Shown piece after piece: positions 8,055-17,748 of a stretch of 64,000 bases of DNA; position 1 is the stretch's first letter, and every line of letters starts with the position of its first letter. Source of the DNA: an uncultured Blautia sp. (GTDB lineage: Bacteria > Bacillota > Clostridia > Lachnospirales > Lachnospiraceae); the NCBI GenBank assembly GCA_934364795.1, contig CAKRMK010000015.1:9821-73820 (forward strand), written 5' to 3'. A model generated the notes under the pieces. It was not told the DNA's origin and did not search any database. It worked only from the letters and a program-made list of their open reading frames with translations. A program made the translations under genes and the position numbers.

Positions 8055-8711
8055 CTACTGCGGACGTTTAAACTGGTTCAGATCTTTATTTTTTCCAACC
8101 GCTACCAAAATACATCCTGCCTCCAGTTTTTTCGTTGGATTCAGATTAACATTTACAGTATCGCCATGTTTCACAGCCACCACGTTAATATGATATTTCT
8201 CCCTGATCCGGATTTCAGAAAGGCTTTTCCCTGCCCATTCTGTGGGAAGACGAAACTCTGCCATACTGAATTCCGCAGACAGCTCAAAGATATCTTCAAA
8301 GCCTCCTGCTGTGAGATTACGGGCAACACGAAGCCCCATAGACCGCTCCGGATAAATAACCTGATCTGCACCAATTTTCTCCAAAATACGTCCATGAAGA
8401 GAATTGACCGCCTTGGCAAGAACCAGGGGAACGCCCAGTTCTTTTGCCTGCATTGTCGCTGTAATACTTGCTTCCATGTTTTCTGCCACTGCAATGATGG
8501 CAACGTCCACATTTTGTACACCCAGAGATTTCAGAACACCTGGCTCCCTTACATCTGCCCGCACAGCGTAAGTAACCTTCTCTGCAATTTCCTGGATATT
8601 TTCATCTTTATCATCAATTGCCAGCACATCACAGTCTGAATTGGCAAGTTCACGGGCAAGTGTCCTTCCAAACTGTCCAAGCCCTATTACTGCAAAAGAT
8701 TTTCCCTTCAT
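8055..8711 (-). CDS. trkA: Potassium uptake regulatory subunit, RCK domain (KtrA/TrkA)
   Basis: This cytoplasmic regulatory ring protein has 218 residues. Residues 1-140 form a Rossmann RCK_N domain with the nucleotide-binding GLGQFGRTLARELANSDCDVLAID motif near the N-terminus. Residues 145-218 form RCK_C (FRLPTEWAGKSLSEIRI, NPTKKLEAGCILVAVG). It gates the TrkH/KtrB membrane subunit encoded 16 bases upstream in the same operon, responding to ATP/ADP or NAD and possibly cyclic di-AMP at RCK_C. The ATG at 8711 follows a GAGGATAGAGC site. Confidence 0.9.
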   Translation of the reverse strand: MKGKSFAVIGLGQFGRTLARELANSDCDVLAIDDKDENIQEIAEKVTYAVRADVREPGVLKSLGVQNVDVAIIAVAENMEASITATMQAKELGVPLVLAKAVNSLHGRILEKIGADQVIYPERSMGLRVARNLTAGGFEDIFELSAEFSMAEFRLPTEWAGKSLSEIRIREKYHINVVAVKHGDTVNVNLNPTKKLEAGCILVAVGKNKDLNQFKRPQ

Positions 8712-8727
8712 GCTCTATCCTCAAATT

Positions 8728-10119
8728 TTATCCAATCATAATATTTTCTTCTGCCAGATGTACATCCTCTGACCGTTTCTGCGCTCTGGAAACAACTGCC
8801 GAGCCTAATGTCAGCGGACCGATACGTCCAAGATACATGGTAAAAATAACAATCCATTTTCCCGGAGTATTCAATGTCCCTGTCAGGCCTCTGGAAAGTC
8901 CTACCGTTCCCACTGCGGAAGTAAGCTCATAAAGTACATCTATAAAAGACGCATCCGGCATGACAGCAAAAATTCCAAGTACAGCAACAAATAAAACACC
9001 TACTGCCATTCCCACAACAACAAGAGCAGAACGTACATAACTGCTGCCAATTTTTCTTCCGCAGGCCTCCACATCATTTTTTCCACGAAGGTTGGTAAGC
9101 GTGCTAAGTACCAGTACTGCAAGCGTTGTAGTCTTTACACCGCCTGCTGTTCCCATGGGAGAACCGCCCACCAGCATAAGAAACAGACAGATCATTACAG
9201 TGCCATTGGTAAATGCCGCCTGGTCAATAGTAAAAAATCCTGCTGTTCTGGTGGTTACTGCCTGAAATGCCGATGCCATCAGCTTTTGTCCAAAGGACAT
9301 ATCTCCCATAGAGTCCGGATTATGGTACTCAAACAGAAAGATAAACAAGGTTCCTCCAACAAGAAGAATCCCTGTAGTCAGCAGCACAATCTTACTTTGC
9401 AGGCGCAAGGTTCTGTATGCCCGCCCAGGTGACAGCTTTTTCTGAAAAACAAGCCGTATCCTTTTACCCAGATCCCACCACACTGTGAAGCCAAGTCCGG
9501 AAGCAATGATCAGTCCTATTGTGGTAATATTCACCAGTGGATCTGTCACATAATCTGCCAGACTGTTATCTCCAAGAAGATCAATTCCTGCATTACAAAA
9601 TGCGGAAATTGCGGTAAACACAGCCTGTGCCAGTCCCTTCACAAGACCAAATTTTGGAATAAAACAAATAGCATATCCAATTGCTCCGATTCCCTCTGCT
9701 GCAAACACGCACAGGATAACTTTTCGCACTACTGTTACAAGCCCCGCCATCTGCTCCAGATTATAAGATTCCTGGATCATCCTGCGGTTTCTCATACTGA
9801 TCTTCTTGTTCAGGGAGATAAAAATAATGCTGGCAAGAGCAATCAGCCCGATTCCGCCGATCTGTATAAGAAGCAGGATCACCAGCTTGCCAATCAGACT
9901 CCAGTGCGTCGCAGTCACCACGGTCACAAGACCGGTAACGCACACACAGGTAGTCGCTGTAAACATGGCATCCGAAAAGGAAGTGGTCTGCCCTGCCGCT
10001 GCACAGAAAGGCAGCCACAGAATTAATCCTCCTACAAAAATTACCCCCGCAAAGCTGAGGGTAATTATTTGTGCTGTATTCAGTTTATGCAATTTAAGCT
10101 GCAAATTTTGAATAAACAT
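8728..10119 (-). CDS. trkH: Potassium uptake membrane subunit (TrkH/KtrB)
   Basis: A membrane protein of 463 residues with about ten helices arranged as four M1-P-M2 repeats. Selectivity-filter loops can be seen as TATTCVCVTGLVTV (first), SAFCNAGIDLLG (second), TTRTAGFFTID (third) and TSAVGTVGLSRGLTG (fourth), each with the conserved central Gly. It forms a Na+ or H+ coupled or ATP-gated K+ translocation pathway with the RCK protein encoded just downstream. The start at 10119 lies five bases after the pfkA stop, so it may be co-transcribed with pfkA. Confidence 0.9.
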   Translation of the reverse strand: MFIQNLQLKLHKLNTAQIITLSFAGVIFVGGLILWLPFCAAAGQTTSFSDAMFTATTCVCVTGLVTVVTATHWSLIGKLVILLLIQIGGIGLIALASIIFISLNKKISMRNRRMIQESYNLEQMAGLVTVVRKVILCVFAAEGIGAIGYAICFIPKFGLVKGLAQAVFTAISAFCNAGIDLLGDNSLADYVTDPLVNITTIGLIIASGLGFTVWWDLGKRIRLVFQKKLSPGRAYRTLRLQSKIVLLTTGILLVGGTLFIFLFEYHNPDSMGDMSFGQKLMASAFQAVTTRTAGFFTIDQAAFTNGTVMICLFLMLVGGSPMGTAGGVKTTTLAVLVLSTLTNLRGKNDVEACGRKIGSSYVRSALVVVGMAVGVLFVAVLGIFAVMPDASFIDVLYELTSAVGTVGLSRGLTGTLNTPGKWIVIFTMYLGRIGPLTLGSAVVSRAQKRSEDVHLAEENIMIG

Positions 10120-10124
10120 AGAAT

Positions 10125-11114
10125 TTATTTTTTATAGTTGTGGGAAAGAGATTCACAAACTTCCCACATGTATGGAGTTACGCTCTTCTCCATTGCAAGA
10201 GCTTCATTGATATCAAAATCAACGAAATCACCATGGCGGTATCCAACAACACGGCTCTTCTTGCCTTCCAGAAGAAGGTCTACTGCCATAGCACCCATCA
10301 TAGATGCATATACACGGTCCTTACATGTAGGGCTTCCACCACGCTGCATGTGACCAAGAATAGTAGCTCGTGTCTCGATTCCTGTAGCAGCCTCAATACG
10401 GGTTGCCATAGCCTGTGAATGACCGATACCCTCTGCGTTAATGATGATGTGATGCTTCTTACCCATCTTACGGCTCTCAATAATGTTATTGATCAGCTTC
10501 TGCTCATCATAGTCATATTTCTCCGGGATCAGGACATCCTCTGCACCATTGGCAATACCGCACCACAGTGCAAGCCAGCCTGCTCCACGTCCCATAACCT
10601 CGATGATACTGCATCTCTCATGAGAAGTAGAGGTATCACGTACCTTGTCAATTGCTTCCATAGCAGTATTAACAGCGGTATCAAAACCGATGGTATACTC
10701 GGTACAAGCAATGTCAAGGTCGATGGTTCCTGGAATACCGATTGTATTAATTCCAAGGTTCGCAAGCTTCTGTGCTCCGGCAAAGGAACCGTCTCCACCG
10801 ATTACAACAAGTCCGTCAATACCATGCTTGCGGCAGATCTCTGCACCACGCTGCTGTCCTTCCGGAGTACGGAACTCTGCACATCTTGCGGTGTAAAGAA
10901 CAGTACCACCACGCTCGATTGTATCAGATACATCTCTTGCTGTCATATCGATGATTTCTTCATTTAATAAACCATTGTAACCTTTCAGAATACCTTTTAC
11001 CTGAAGTCCGCTGGAAAGTCCTCGTCTTACAACTGCACGGATTGCAGCATTCATTCCAGGAGCGTCACCGCCGCTGGTCAGGACACCAATGGTCTTAATC
11101 TTGTTTTCTGCCAT
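10125..11114 (-). CDS. pfkA: ATP-dependent 6-phosphofructokinase
   Basis: The protein has 329 residues. It phosphorylates fructose 6-phosphate in glycolysis. The ATP-binding GVLTSGGDAPGMNAA is at residues 10-24. GGDGS (106-110) has Gly where PPi-dependent enzymes carry Asp, which indicates ATP use. The catalytic GTIDLD (129-134) keeps both Asp residues, though the usual Asn between them is Leu. The frame extends 15 codons upstream, but ATG at 11114 has GGAGGAG 7 bases before it and is clearly the start. It is the first gene of a pfkA-trkH-trkA group downstream of dnaE. Confidence 0.94.
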   Translation of the reverse strand: MAENKIKTIGVLTSGGDAPGMNAAIRAVVRRGLSSGLQVKGILKGYNGLLNEEIIDMTARDVSDTIERGGTVLYTARCAEFRTPEGQQRGAEICRKHGIDGLVVIGGDGSFAGAQKLANLGINTIGIPGTIDLDIACTEYTIGFDTAVNTAMEAIDKVRDTSTSHERCSIIEVMGRGAGWLALWCGIANGAEDVLIPEKYDYDEQKLINNIIESRKMGKKHHIIINAEGIGHSQAMATRIEAATGIETRATILGHMQRGGSPTCKDRVYASMMGAMAVDLLLEGKKSRVVGYRHGDFVDFDINEALAMEKSVTPYMWEVCESLSHNYKK

Positions 11115-11222
11115 AATAATCTCCTCCATCTTATGATTCGCCGGGAGCTGTGTCTCCAATAAAGTTCAGTGGAAACGCCCTCCTTTTTCTATACACATAT
11201 TCAGCATTAGTTTATAGCATTT

Positions 11223-14200
11223 TTAAAGGTTTTTCAAGACTCTTTCCACGGTTTTAACATTATTCTCACCATATTTTTTCCCCATATCAGACAGCCAGTC
11301 CTCTTCCAGATTAACATGGTATGCTGCGGACAGTTTTTTCATGGCTTTTACGTCTTTGAGGTAAACCACAACACTGTCCGTTCCGGGGGACTTACGCAGA
11401 TCCTCCAGAAGTGTTCTTTCCTTCTGGCTGTAGTCTGCCTTGCTTTCAAACTGGATCCACAACTCTCTTGGAATATCAGAAAAAGCACGTACTTTTTCCA
11501 GAATCAGTTTGCTGGCTTTATCTTCCTCTGCGGAAACCCTTCCCTGAATAAATACCCGGGAATCCTCTTCTATCATGTTCTGCCATTTCTCGTAATCTCT
11601 TGGGAAAACCATAACTTCCACAGTGCCAAGCAGATCCTCCACAGTAAGAAATGCCATAACTTTGTTGGTTCTGGTGTACTTGATATTTTTCTCAATGATC
11701 ATTCCACCGATAATTACTTTCTGATTGTCCCTTACTTTGGACTCGTCATCATCGTCCTCATCTGCGGGCTGGAAATCAATGGTTCTTGCGGAAATCATTT
11801 TTTCCATCATATTGCGGTAACGTTCCAGAGGATGTCCGCTAAGATAAATTCCAAGAACCTCTTTTTCATTTGCAAGGATAATGTCTTTGTCGTACTCTGC
11901 CACATTTGGCATACGGATCTCAAATTCCTTTTTATCTTCTTCACTTGCAATATCAAACAGACTGAGCTGGCCTGCCATGGACTGCTTTTTGTTGCGGGAA
12001 ATATCATCTACCATCTGCCCGAAAACGATCATCTGCTGGTGACGGTTTCCTTCCAGACAATCCAGTGCTCCTGCCTTGATAAAGTTCTCGATGGCACGTT
12101 TATTTACTGTAGAAATATTTCGCTCGATAAAGTTTTTCAGTGACAGATACTCGCCATGCTCATTTCGCTCTGCCACAATTGCCTCGATTACCGGACGGCC
12201 CACGCTTTTGATTGCAGAAAGCGCATACAGAATGGAACCATCTGATACGGAAAATCCATACTCTCCCTTATTAATATCAGGCGGCAAAATAGAAATATTC
12301 ATCTGCCTGCAGACCTGAATGTATTCTGCAACTTTCGTTGGCTTGTCAATAACAGAAGTCATAAGCGCAGCCATGTATTCTACCGGATAATAATACTTCA
12401 GGAATGCAGTCTGATAGGTTACATAAGCATAGGCTGCCGCATGGGATTTATTAAAAGCATACTGTGCAAAATCGATCATTTCATCGTAAATCTTATTTGC
12501 CACTTTTTCATCAATTCCATTTTTGATACAGCCTGGAACCCCTTCTTCCTCATTTCCGTATACGAAGGTCTGGCGCTCTTTTTCCATAACTGCCGCTTTT
12601 TTCTTGGACATGGCACGGCGGAGAAGGTCACTTCGTCCAAGGGTAAATCCGGCAAGACTCTGCACGATCTGCATAACCTGCTCCTGATACACAATACAGC
12701 CGTGGGTAGCTTTCAGGATTGGCTCCAGCTGCGGACAGTCGTAACGGATGGTATCCGGACGGTTCTTTCCTCTGATATACTGGGGAATAAAATCCATAGG
12801 ACCCGGGCGGTACAGAGAGATTCCAGCGATTACATCTTCAAGGCTGTGGGGCTTCAGTTCTTTCATAAACCCTTTCATTCCGCCGCTTTCCAGCTGGAAT
12901 ACGCCATCTGTATGCCCTGTTCCAAGAGAGTCCAGTACCTTCTGGTCATTGTAATTTATTTTTTGCATATCAAGGGAAATGCCATGATTTTTCTTTACAT
13001 TTTTTACTGCGTTGTTGATAACAGTAAGGGTTCTAAGACCCAGGAAATCCATTTTCAAAAGTCCCAGTTCTTCCAGTGTGGTCATGGTAAACTGGGTAAC
13101 AATGGTTCCGTCCTGGGCTCTGGAAAGAGGCACGTATTCAGAAACATCTTTCTGGCTGATAACAACCCCGGCAGCATGCATGGAAGTATGTCTTGGCAAA
13201 CCTTCCAGACGTTTCGCCATGTCAATCAGGTGCTGTACATCTGGCTGCTCCTCATATGCTTTTTTCAGCTCCGGATTCACTTCTAACGCTTTATCTATAG
13301 TAACCAGTTTTACATCCGGAATTCTGTTGGGAATCATTTTTGCTATGGAATCCACCTGTGCATATGGCATATCAAGAACACGGCCTACATCACGGATAAC
13401 ACCTCTTGCAGCCAGCGTACCAAAAGTAACGATCTGAACCACGCAGTCTTTTCCATATTTGCGGACAACATAATCTATTACTTCCTGCCTACGCTCAAAT
13501 CCAAAGTCTACGTCAATATCAGGCATAGATACACGTTCCGGGTTCAGGAAACGCTCAAACAGAAGGTCATATTTGATAGGATCCAGCAAGGTGATTCCAA
13601 GAGTATAGGCAACAATACTTCCTGCTGCAGAACCTCGTCCCGGTCCTACTTCAATTCCATTTTGTCTTGCGTAGTGAATGAAATCCCACACAATCAGAAA
13701 GTAATCAACATAGCCCATATTTTTGATAGTGGAAAGCTCATATTCCAGACGCTCCCTCAGTTCCGGCGTAATCGGATCATAGAGACGCTCAAGGCCTTCG
13801 AAACAAAGTTTGTTCAGATATTCCCATGAAGTATAGCCCTCCGGCACATCAAATCTTGGCAGCTTGGTAACACCAAATTCAATTTCCACATGGCAGCGTT
13901 CTGCAATCTTGTGGGTATTTTCAAGGGCTTCCAGAGCATAAGGGAAAAGAGCTTTCATCTCTTCTTCTGATTTCACATAATACTGGCCGCCCTCGTAGCG
14001 CATACGGTCTGTATCGGACAGCTTCTTGCCGGTCTGCAGACAAAGAAGAATGTCATGAGGGTCCGCATCTTCTGCATAGGTATAGTGGATATCATTGGTA
14101 GCTACCAGATCAATTCCTGTTTCCTGGTGCATACGGAGAAGCTGTTGATTTACAGTCTGCTGATCCGGGATTCCGTGATCCTGAAGCTCCAGAAAGAAGT

Positions 14201-14708
14201 TGCCCTTTCCGAAAATATCCTGATATCGAAGTGCTGCCTTCTTTGCATCCTGATACATGCCACGGGTAAGAAAACGTGCAACCTCACCGGCCAGGCAGGC
14301 ACTTAATGCAATCAGTCCTTCGTGATATTCCTGCAAAAGTTCCAGATCGACTCGGGGTTTATAGTAAAAGCCCTCTTTGAAGCTTTTGGATACAATTTTC
14401 ATAAGGTTCTGGTAGCCCTGGTTGTTCTCTGCCAGAAGCACCAGATGATAGTAACGGTCATCGCCGCTGCCGATCTCCCTGTCGAAACGGGAACCAGGAG
14501 CAACATAGACCTCGCAGCCCAGAATGGGATTGATTCCGGCAGCTCTTGCAGCACGGTAAAAATCAATGATTCCGTACATAACGCCATGGTCTGTAATGGC
14601 TGCACTGTCCATCCCCAGCTCCTTCACACGGGCCACGTACTCTTTTATTTTGTTGGAACCGTCCAGCAGACTGTATTCTGTGTGGACATGAAGGTGCGTA
14701 AATGCCAT
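11223..14708 (-). CDS. dnaE: DNA polymerase III alpha subunit, DnaE type
   Basis: A replicative polymerase subunit of 1161 residues. The N-terminal PHP domain begins HLHVHTEYSLLDG (5-17). The polymerase core carries the catalytic PDIDVDF motif (396-402) and GPGRGSAAGS near 355. A helix-hairpin-helix region is followed by the C-terminal OB-fold (KVIIGGMIIEKNIKYTRTNKVMAF). No 3'-5' exonuclease domain is inserted, so it is DnaE and not PolC. A much longer open frame exists, but ATG at 14708 has AGGAG 8 bases upstream and aligns with the universal N-terminus. The extra upstream frame is repeat-element sequence. Confidence 0.96.
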   Translation of the reverse strand: MAFTHLHVHTEYSLLDGSNKIKEYVARVKELGMDSAAITDHGVMYGIIDFYRAARAAGINPILGCEVYVAPGSRFDREIGSGDDRYYHLVLLAENNQGYQNLMKIVSKSFKEGFYYKPRVDLELLQEYHEGLIALSACLAGEVARFLTRGMYQDAKKAALRYQDIFGKGNFFLELQDHGIPDQQTVNQQLLRMHQETGIDLVATNDIHYTYAEDADPHDILLCLQTGKKLSDTDRMRYEGGQYYVKSEEEMKALFPYALEALENTHKIAERCHVEIEFGVTKLPRFDVPEGYTSWEYLNKLCFEGLERLYDPITPELRERLEYELSTIKNMGYVDYFLIVWDFIHYARQNGIEVGPGRGSAAGSIVAYTLGITLLDPIKYDLLFERFLNPERVSMPDIDVDFGFERRQEVIDYVVRKYGKDCVVQIVTFGTLAARGVIRDVGRVLDMPYAQVDSIAKMIPNRIPDVKLVTIDKALEVNPELKKAYEEQPDVQHLIDMAKRLEGLPRHTSMHAAGVVISQKDVSEYVPLSRAQDGTIVTQFTMTTLEELGLLKMDFLGLRTLTVINNAVKNVKKNHGISLDMQKINYNDQKVLDSLGTGHTDGVFQLESGGMKGFMKELKPHSLEDVIAGISLYRPGPMDFIPQYIRGKNRPDTIRYDCPQLEPILKATHGCIVYQEQVMQIVQSLAGFTLGRSDLLRRAMSKKKAAVMEKERQTFVYGNEEEGVPGCIKNGIDEKVANKIYDEMIDFAQYAFNKSHAAAYAYVTYQTAFLKYYYPVEYMAALMTSVIDKPTKVAEYIQVCRQMNISILPPDINKGEYGFSVSDGSILYALSAIKSVGRPVIEAIVAERNEHGEYLSLKNFIERNISTVNKRAIENFIKAGALDCLEGNRHQQMIVFGQMVDDISRNKKQSMAGQLSLFDIASEEDKKEFEIRMPNVAEYDKDIILANEKEVLGIYLSGHPLERYRNMMEKMISARTIDFQPADEDDDDESKVRDNQKVIIGGMIIEKNIKYTRTNKVMAFLTVEDLLGTVEVMVFPRDYEKWQNMIEEDSRVFIQGRVSAEEDKASKLILEKVRAFSDIPRELWIQFESKADYSQKERTLLEDLRKSPGTDSVVVYLKDVKAMKKLSAAYHVNLEEDWLSDMGKKYGENNVKTVERVLKNL

Positions 14709-14755
14709 TTGTTTTTCTCCTTTTTGTTTTATGTAAACCTGTGTTGTGATAAACA

Positions 14756-14914
14756 AAGCCTGTAAAAAAATTTTGTCAGCAAGATATAAAATACAGTTTG
14801 CAGGAAATTTCCCCCGGATGAAGATACCGCAACAGGCTGCAACAATCAAATCGGGCAAAATTCTCCGCAAAATGAGGCATACCAATTGCGGAAATATTTT
14901 TAAACAGGCTTTCC
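14756..14914. repeat. Family A palindromic element, diverged full copy
   Basis: The spacer upstream of dnaE contains a diverged copy of the 2236-2412 element. Terminal AAAGCCTGT and ACAGGCTTT are inverted repeats. Between them lie the matching landmarks CCCCCGGATGAAGATACCGC, ATCGGGCAAAATTCTCCGCA and AATTGCGGAAAT. Because it lies in the dnaE leader, it may contain or affect the dnaE promoter. Confidence 0.55.
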
Positions 14915-14942
14915 TAATTTTTTTAAGGAAGTTTAATACATT

Positions 14943-15788
14943 TTAATATTCTTTTTTATAAATACGTCTGTCTCTGATTTCTATTTTTCCTTCTTTCAGA
15001 AGATGGCCTACCGCACGCTTAAAGGCGTTCTTGCTAAGACCGAATTCTCTTTTGATCACTTCCGGGGAAGCCTTGTCATCAAATGGCAGCACTCCGGCAA
15101 ATTCCTCAATGACGCTAAGAACACTTTCGGCATCTTCGTTGATCTGGATATATGCTTTCTGGCGGTCGGTAACGTTCATCTTACCATCCTCTTTTACTTC
15201 TGACACACGCAGATCCAGCACTTCTCCAGGACGGTATTTGCCATTAGCTTCTCTCGCCGGAATCAGGGCAGAGTATTTATCATCTACTGCAACAAATACA
15301 CCGAAGCGGTCGCTGATCTCATACACACGGCCTTTCACAGAATCACCTGCAACATATGGCGTTCTGGTGGAAAGATAATGATATACCTTCATAGTTGCAC
15401 AAAGTCTGCTGCTCTTGTCTACATAAAGGGCTACCAGACATTCCTGGCCTTCTCTTACACGGCTGGTCTGCTCATGGTAAGGAAGGAGCAGATCCTTCTC
15501 CAGCCCCCAGTCCAGAAATGCTCCGATCTTCGTCACCTGAAGCACTTTAAGAACAGCAGTCTGACCTACCTGTAAAAGGGGTTCTCTGGTAGTTGCGATT
15601 AGGCGGTCCTGGGAATCTTTGTAAATAAATACTTCCAGGGTATCACCCTCTTTGGTTCCCTGTGGAACCTGTTTGCCGGGAAGAAGCACTCTGTTCTCCT
15701 GTCCGGCATTTTTATCTTCTGCAAGGTAAACACCGAATTCTACGGTCTTTGCCACAATAAGCTTTTGTTTTTTTCCTATTTCGATCAT
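14943..15788 (-). CDS. cvfB: S1-domain RNA-binding protein, CvfB/YitL family
   Basis: The protein has 281 residues. Three S1-like OB-folds are followed by a C-terminal winged-helix domain, the CvfB architecture. Visible landmarks are VLKVLQVTKIGAFLDWGLEKDLLLPYHEQ (second S1, about residues 75-105), KGRVYEISDRFGVFVAVDDKYSALIP (third S1) and the wHTH segment EFGLSKNAFKRAVGHLLKEGKIEI. Family members bind RNA; CvfB of Staphylococcus affects virulence gene expression. It is a single leftward gene, divergent from pepA. Confidence 0.85.
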   Translation of the reverse strand: MIEIGKKQKLIVAKTVEFGVYLAEDKNAGQENRVLLPGKQVPQGTKEGDTLEVFIYKDSQDRLIATTREPLLQVGQTAVLKVLQVTKIGAFLDWGLEKDLLLPYHEQTSRVREGQECLVALYVDKSSRLCATMKVYHYLSTRTPYVAGDSVKGRVYEISDRFGVFVAVDDKYSALIPAREANGKYRPGEVLDLRVSEVKEDGKMNVTDRQKAYIQINEDAESVLSVIEEFAGVLPFDDKASPEVIKREFGLSKNAFKRAVGHLLKEGKIEIRDRRIYKKEY

Positions 15789-15978
15789 GGATTCTCCTTA
15801 TAAATAATAAAACACTTAACGTATAACAAATCTGAAAGCTGCCAAACCGGCTCGGGAGCATGCCCCCAAAAAGGCTTTCATATGATGTCAAGTATAGCAT
15901 AGTTTTGCCGTAGCTGTGAACTATATTTATGAAAAAAGCAAATATAATAAGTTCTCTTTTTTCTTTCCCAACTCCACC

Positions 15979-16007
15979 TTGTCAACTTTTCCCCCAGGAT
16001 GTAAAAT
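15979..16007 (+). promoter_or_regulatory. Promoter of the M17 aminopeptidase gene
   Basis: TTGTCA is followed after 17 bases by TAAAAT, about 50 bases upstream of the ATG at 16057. Confidence 0.55.
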
Positions 16008-16056
16008 AAAATTGTATTTACATTCCAACTATTTTTACAGAAAAGAGAGACACATT

Positions 16057-17535
16057 ATGAAATTTTATACTACTTCTTCCCTCCCCGAAAACTGCGATAC
16101 CGTTATCCGTTTTCTTGACAGGGAAGCCCCGGTTTCTTTTGCATCAAAAGAACTTCAGGGCACCTGGGATTCTTTTTTTTCCAATGATCCCCTGACTTTG
16201 AAACATAAAGAAATCCGCAGCTTACGGCTTCCGGTAAACTCTGGTTTTGTCACTGTGCTTCTTGTGGGATTTGACAATTCTGTATCCCATCCTTTTGATG
16301 ATTTTCGGAAACTGTCTGCCAAACTTGGAGAACAGATAAAGGCACTTAATACTTCTGTTCTTTATGTTGACAGTATTAGTCAACTTACTTTTGCACCAGA
16401 GGACAAACTTCTCACACAATTTGCCTCCATTCTTCCACTTAGCGAATACGATTTCGATGCTCACAGAAGCCAGAAAAATACATTCGCAGATACTTCCGTT
16501 TATATTTATACTTCCAATGATTCCCAGACTGTGGATTCTCAAACAGCGCAGGCTGCATTAGAAGAGGGATTTACCATTGCCCGCAGTGTTATGACTGCAC
16601 GGGATCTGGTCAATGAGACTGCTGATATTCTCACACCGGAAGAGCTTGCCAGCCGCACTCTCGCCCTTGGAAAAGAATATGGATTTGAAGTAGAAGTTCT
16701 GGAACAGGAAGCCTGCCAGAAGCTTGGAATGGGGCTGTTCCTGGCAGTTTCACAGGGAAGTGCACTTCCTCCCCGTTTCCTGATTCTAAGATGGAAGGGT
16801 GAAAATCCTGATGAAAAGCCAATTGCTTTTGTTGGAAAAGGAATTACCTATGACAGCGGCGGACTTGCCATCAAGACCAGCTCCATGGAGCTTATGAATT
16901 ACGATATGAACGGTGCCGCTTCCGTAATCGGCGCTATGTGCGCCATTGCAGCACAGAAAATCCCATGCAATGTTACAGCTGTTGTTGCCGCATGTGAGAA
17001 TGCAGTGGATTCCAGGAGCTACCGCAATGGAGATATCTACACTTCCATGAGCGGGCAGACGGTGTATGTGCGAAATACGGATGCTGAAGGTCGTCTGACT
17101 ATGGCAGATGCCATTACCTACTGTACACGTTACGAAAATCCAAAGGAAATTATAGAAATTGCCGGACTTACAGGAAGTGTATGCAATTTCTATGGAAAAG
17201 TATGCGCCGCTGCTCTGACAACTACACAGCCGATTTTTGACCGTCTCTTTGGACTTCAGGATCTTACTGGGGAAAAATACGCCCAGATGCCTGCATATGA
17301 GGAATATCGGGAACTTCTGAAAAGTCCTGTGGCAGATCTTAATAATGCTCCGGCAGGCGAACCAGGTGGTATTCTGGCTGCATTATTCCTGGATCAGTTC
17401 CACGATGATATTCCATTTCTTTCTATTGACTCCGGTGCACTGCCATTTACACGCTCTGCATCTGACTGCCAGCCAGCTGGCGCTACCGGATTTGGAGTGC
17501 GGTCACTTTATTATTATGTGAAAGAATCTGTCTGA
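16057..17535 (+). CDS. pepA: Leucyl aminopeptidase, M17 family
   Basis: A cytosolic dinuclear zinc/manganese aminopeptidase of 492 residues that removes N-terminal amino acids from peptides. The N-terminal macro-like domain covers about 1-170. The catalytic domain carries FVGKGITYDSGGLAIK (Lys and Asp ligands), DMNGAASVIG, and the M17 signature NTDAEGRLTMADAITY (Asp, Glu and catalytic Arg). The upstream frame is longer but lacks a ribosome binding site; ATG at 16057 follows AAAGAGAG. It is transcribed alone, divergent from cvfB, from a recognisable promoter. Its product could finish off peptides imported by the Opp system encoded next to it; this link is inferred from position. Confidence 0.92.
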   Translation: MKFYTTSSLPENCDTVIRFLDREAPVSFASKELQGTWDSFFSNDPLTLKHKEIRSLRLPVNSGFVTVLLVGFDNSVSHPFDDFRKLSAKLGEQIKALNTSVLYVDSISQLTFAPEDKLLTQFASILPLSEYDFDAHRSQKNTFADTSVYIYTSNDSQTVDSQTAQAALEEGFTIARSVMTARDLVNETADILTPEELASRTLALGKEYGFEVEVLEQEACQKLGMGLFLAVSQGSALPPRFLILRWKGENPDEKPIAFVGKGITYDSGGLAIKTSSMELMNYDMNGAASVIGAMCAIAAQKIPCNVTAVVAACENAVDSRSYRNGDIYTSMSGQTVYVRNTDAEGRLTMADAITYCTRYENPKEIIEIAGLTGSVCNFYGKVCAAALTTTQPIFDRLFGLQDLTGEKYAQMPAYEEYRELLKSPVADLNNAPAGEPGGILAALFLDQFHDDIPFLSIDSGALPFTRSASDCQPAGATGFGVRSLYYYVKESV

Positions 17536-17540
17536 AATCC

Positions 17541-17608
17541 TTTCGAAATAAATATGCCGCAAAGCGGGGCGTGCAGATTGCGGGAATGTTTTTTCAAACA
17601 CGCTCTAG
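17541..17608. repeat. Family A element, right-half copy
   Basis: TTTCGAAATA, ATGCCGCAAAGCGGGGCGTG, CAGATTGCGGGAATG and TTTTTTCAAACACGCTCTAG match the right arm of the 2236-2412 element almost base for base. The left arm is missing. It starts five bases after the pepA stop. Confidence 0.65.
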
Positions 17609-17631
17609 TAAACGCTTTATCTAACACTAAA

Positions 17632-17700
17632 ACAGCTCCAAGCATATCGTTAAGTATTGCATGTTGCAAACCTAACGCCACGCCTGGAGCTGTCTTTAAT
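17632..17700. terminator. Bidirectional terminator between pepA and oppA
   Basis: ACAGCTCCA (17632-17640) pairs with TGGAGCTGT (17685-17693). An inner CGTTA/TAACG stem gives one long hairpin. On the plus strand it is followed by CTTTAATTTTTT; on the minus strand by TTTTAG. It can end both converging transcripts. Confidence 0.65.
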
Positions 17701-17748
17701 TTTTTATAACAATATTATTCTATCAGACCGATTAACTCACCGTTTATA

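Noticed and set aside
12441..13286. 281-codon plus-strand frame
   Set aside because: Antisense shadow of dnaE with no start signal.
14708..14885. 59-codon N-terminal extension of DnaE
   Set aside because: It lies in repeat-element sequence, and DnaE proteins start at MAFTHLHVHTEYS.
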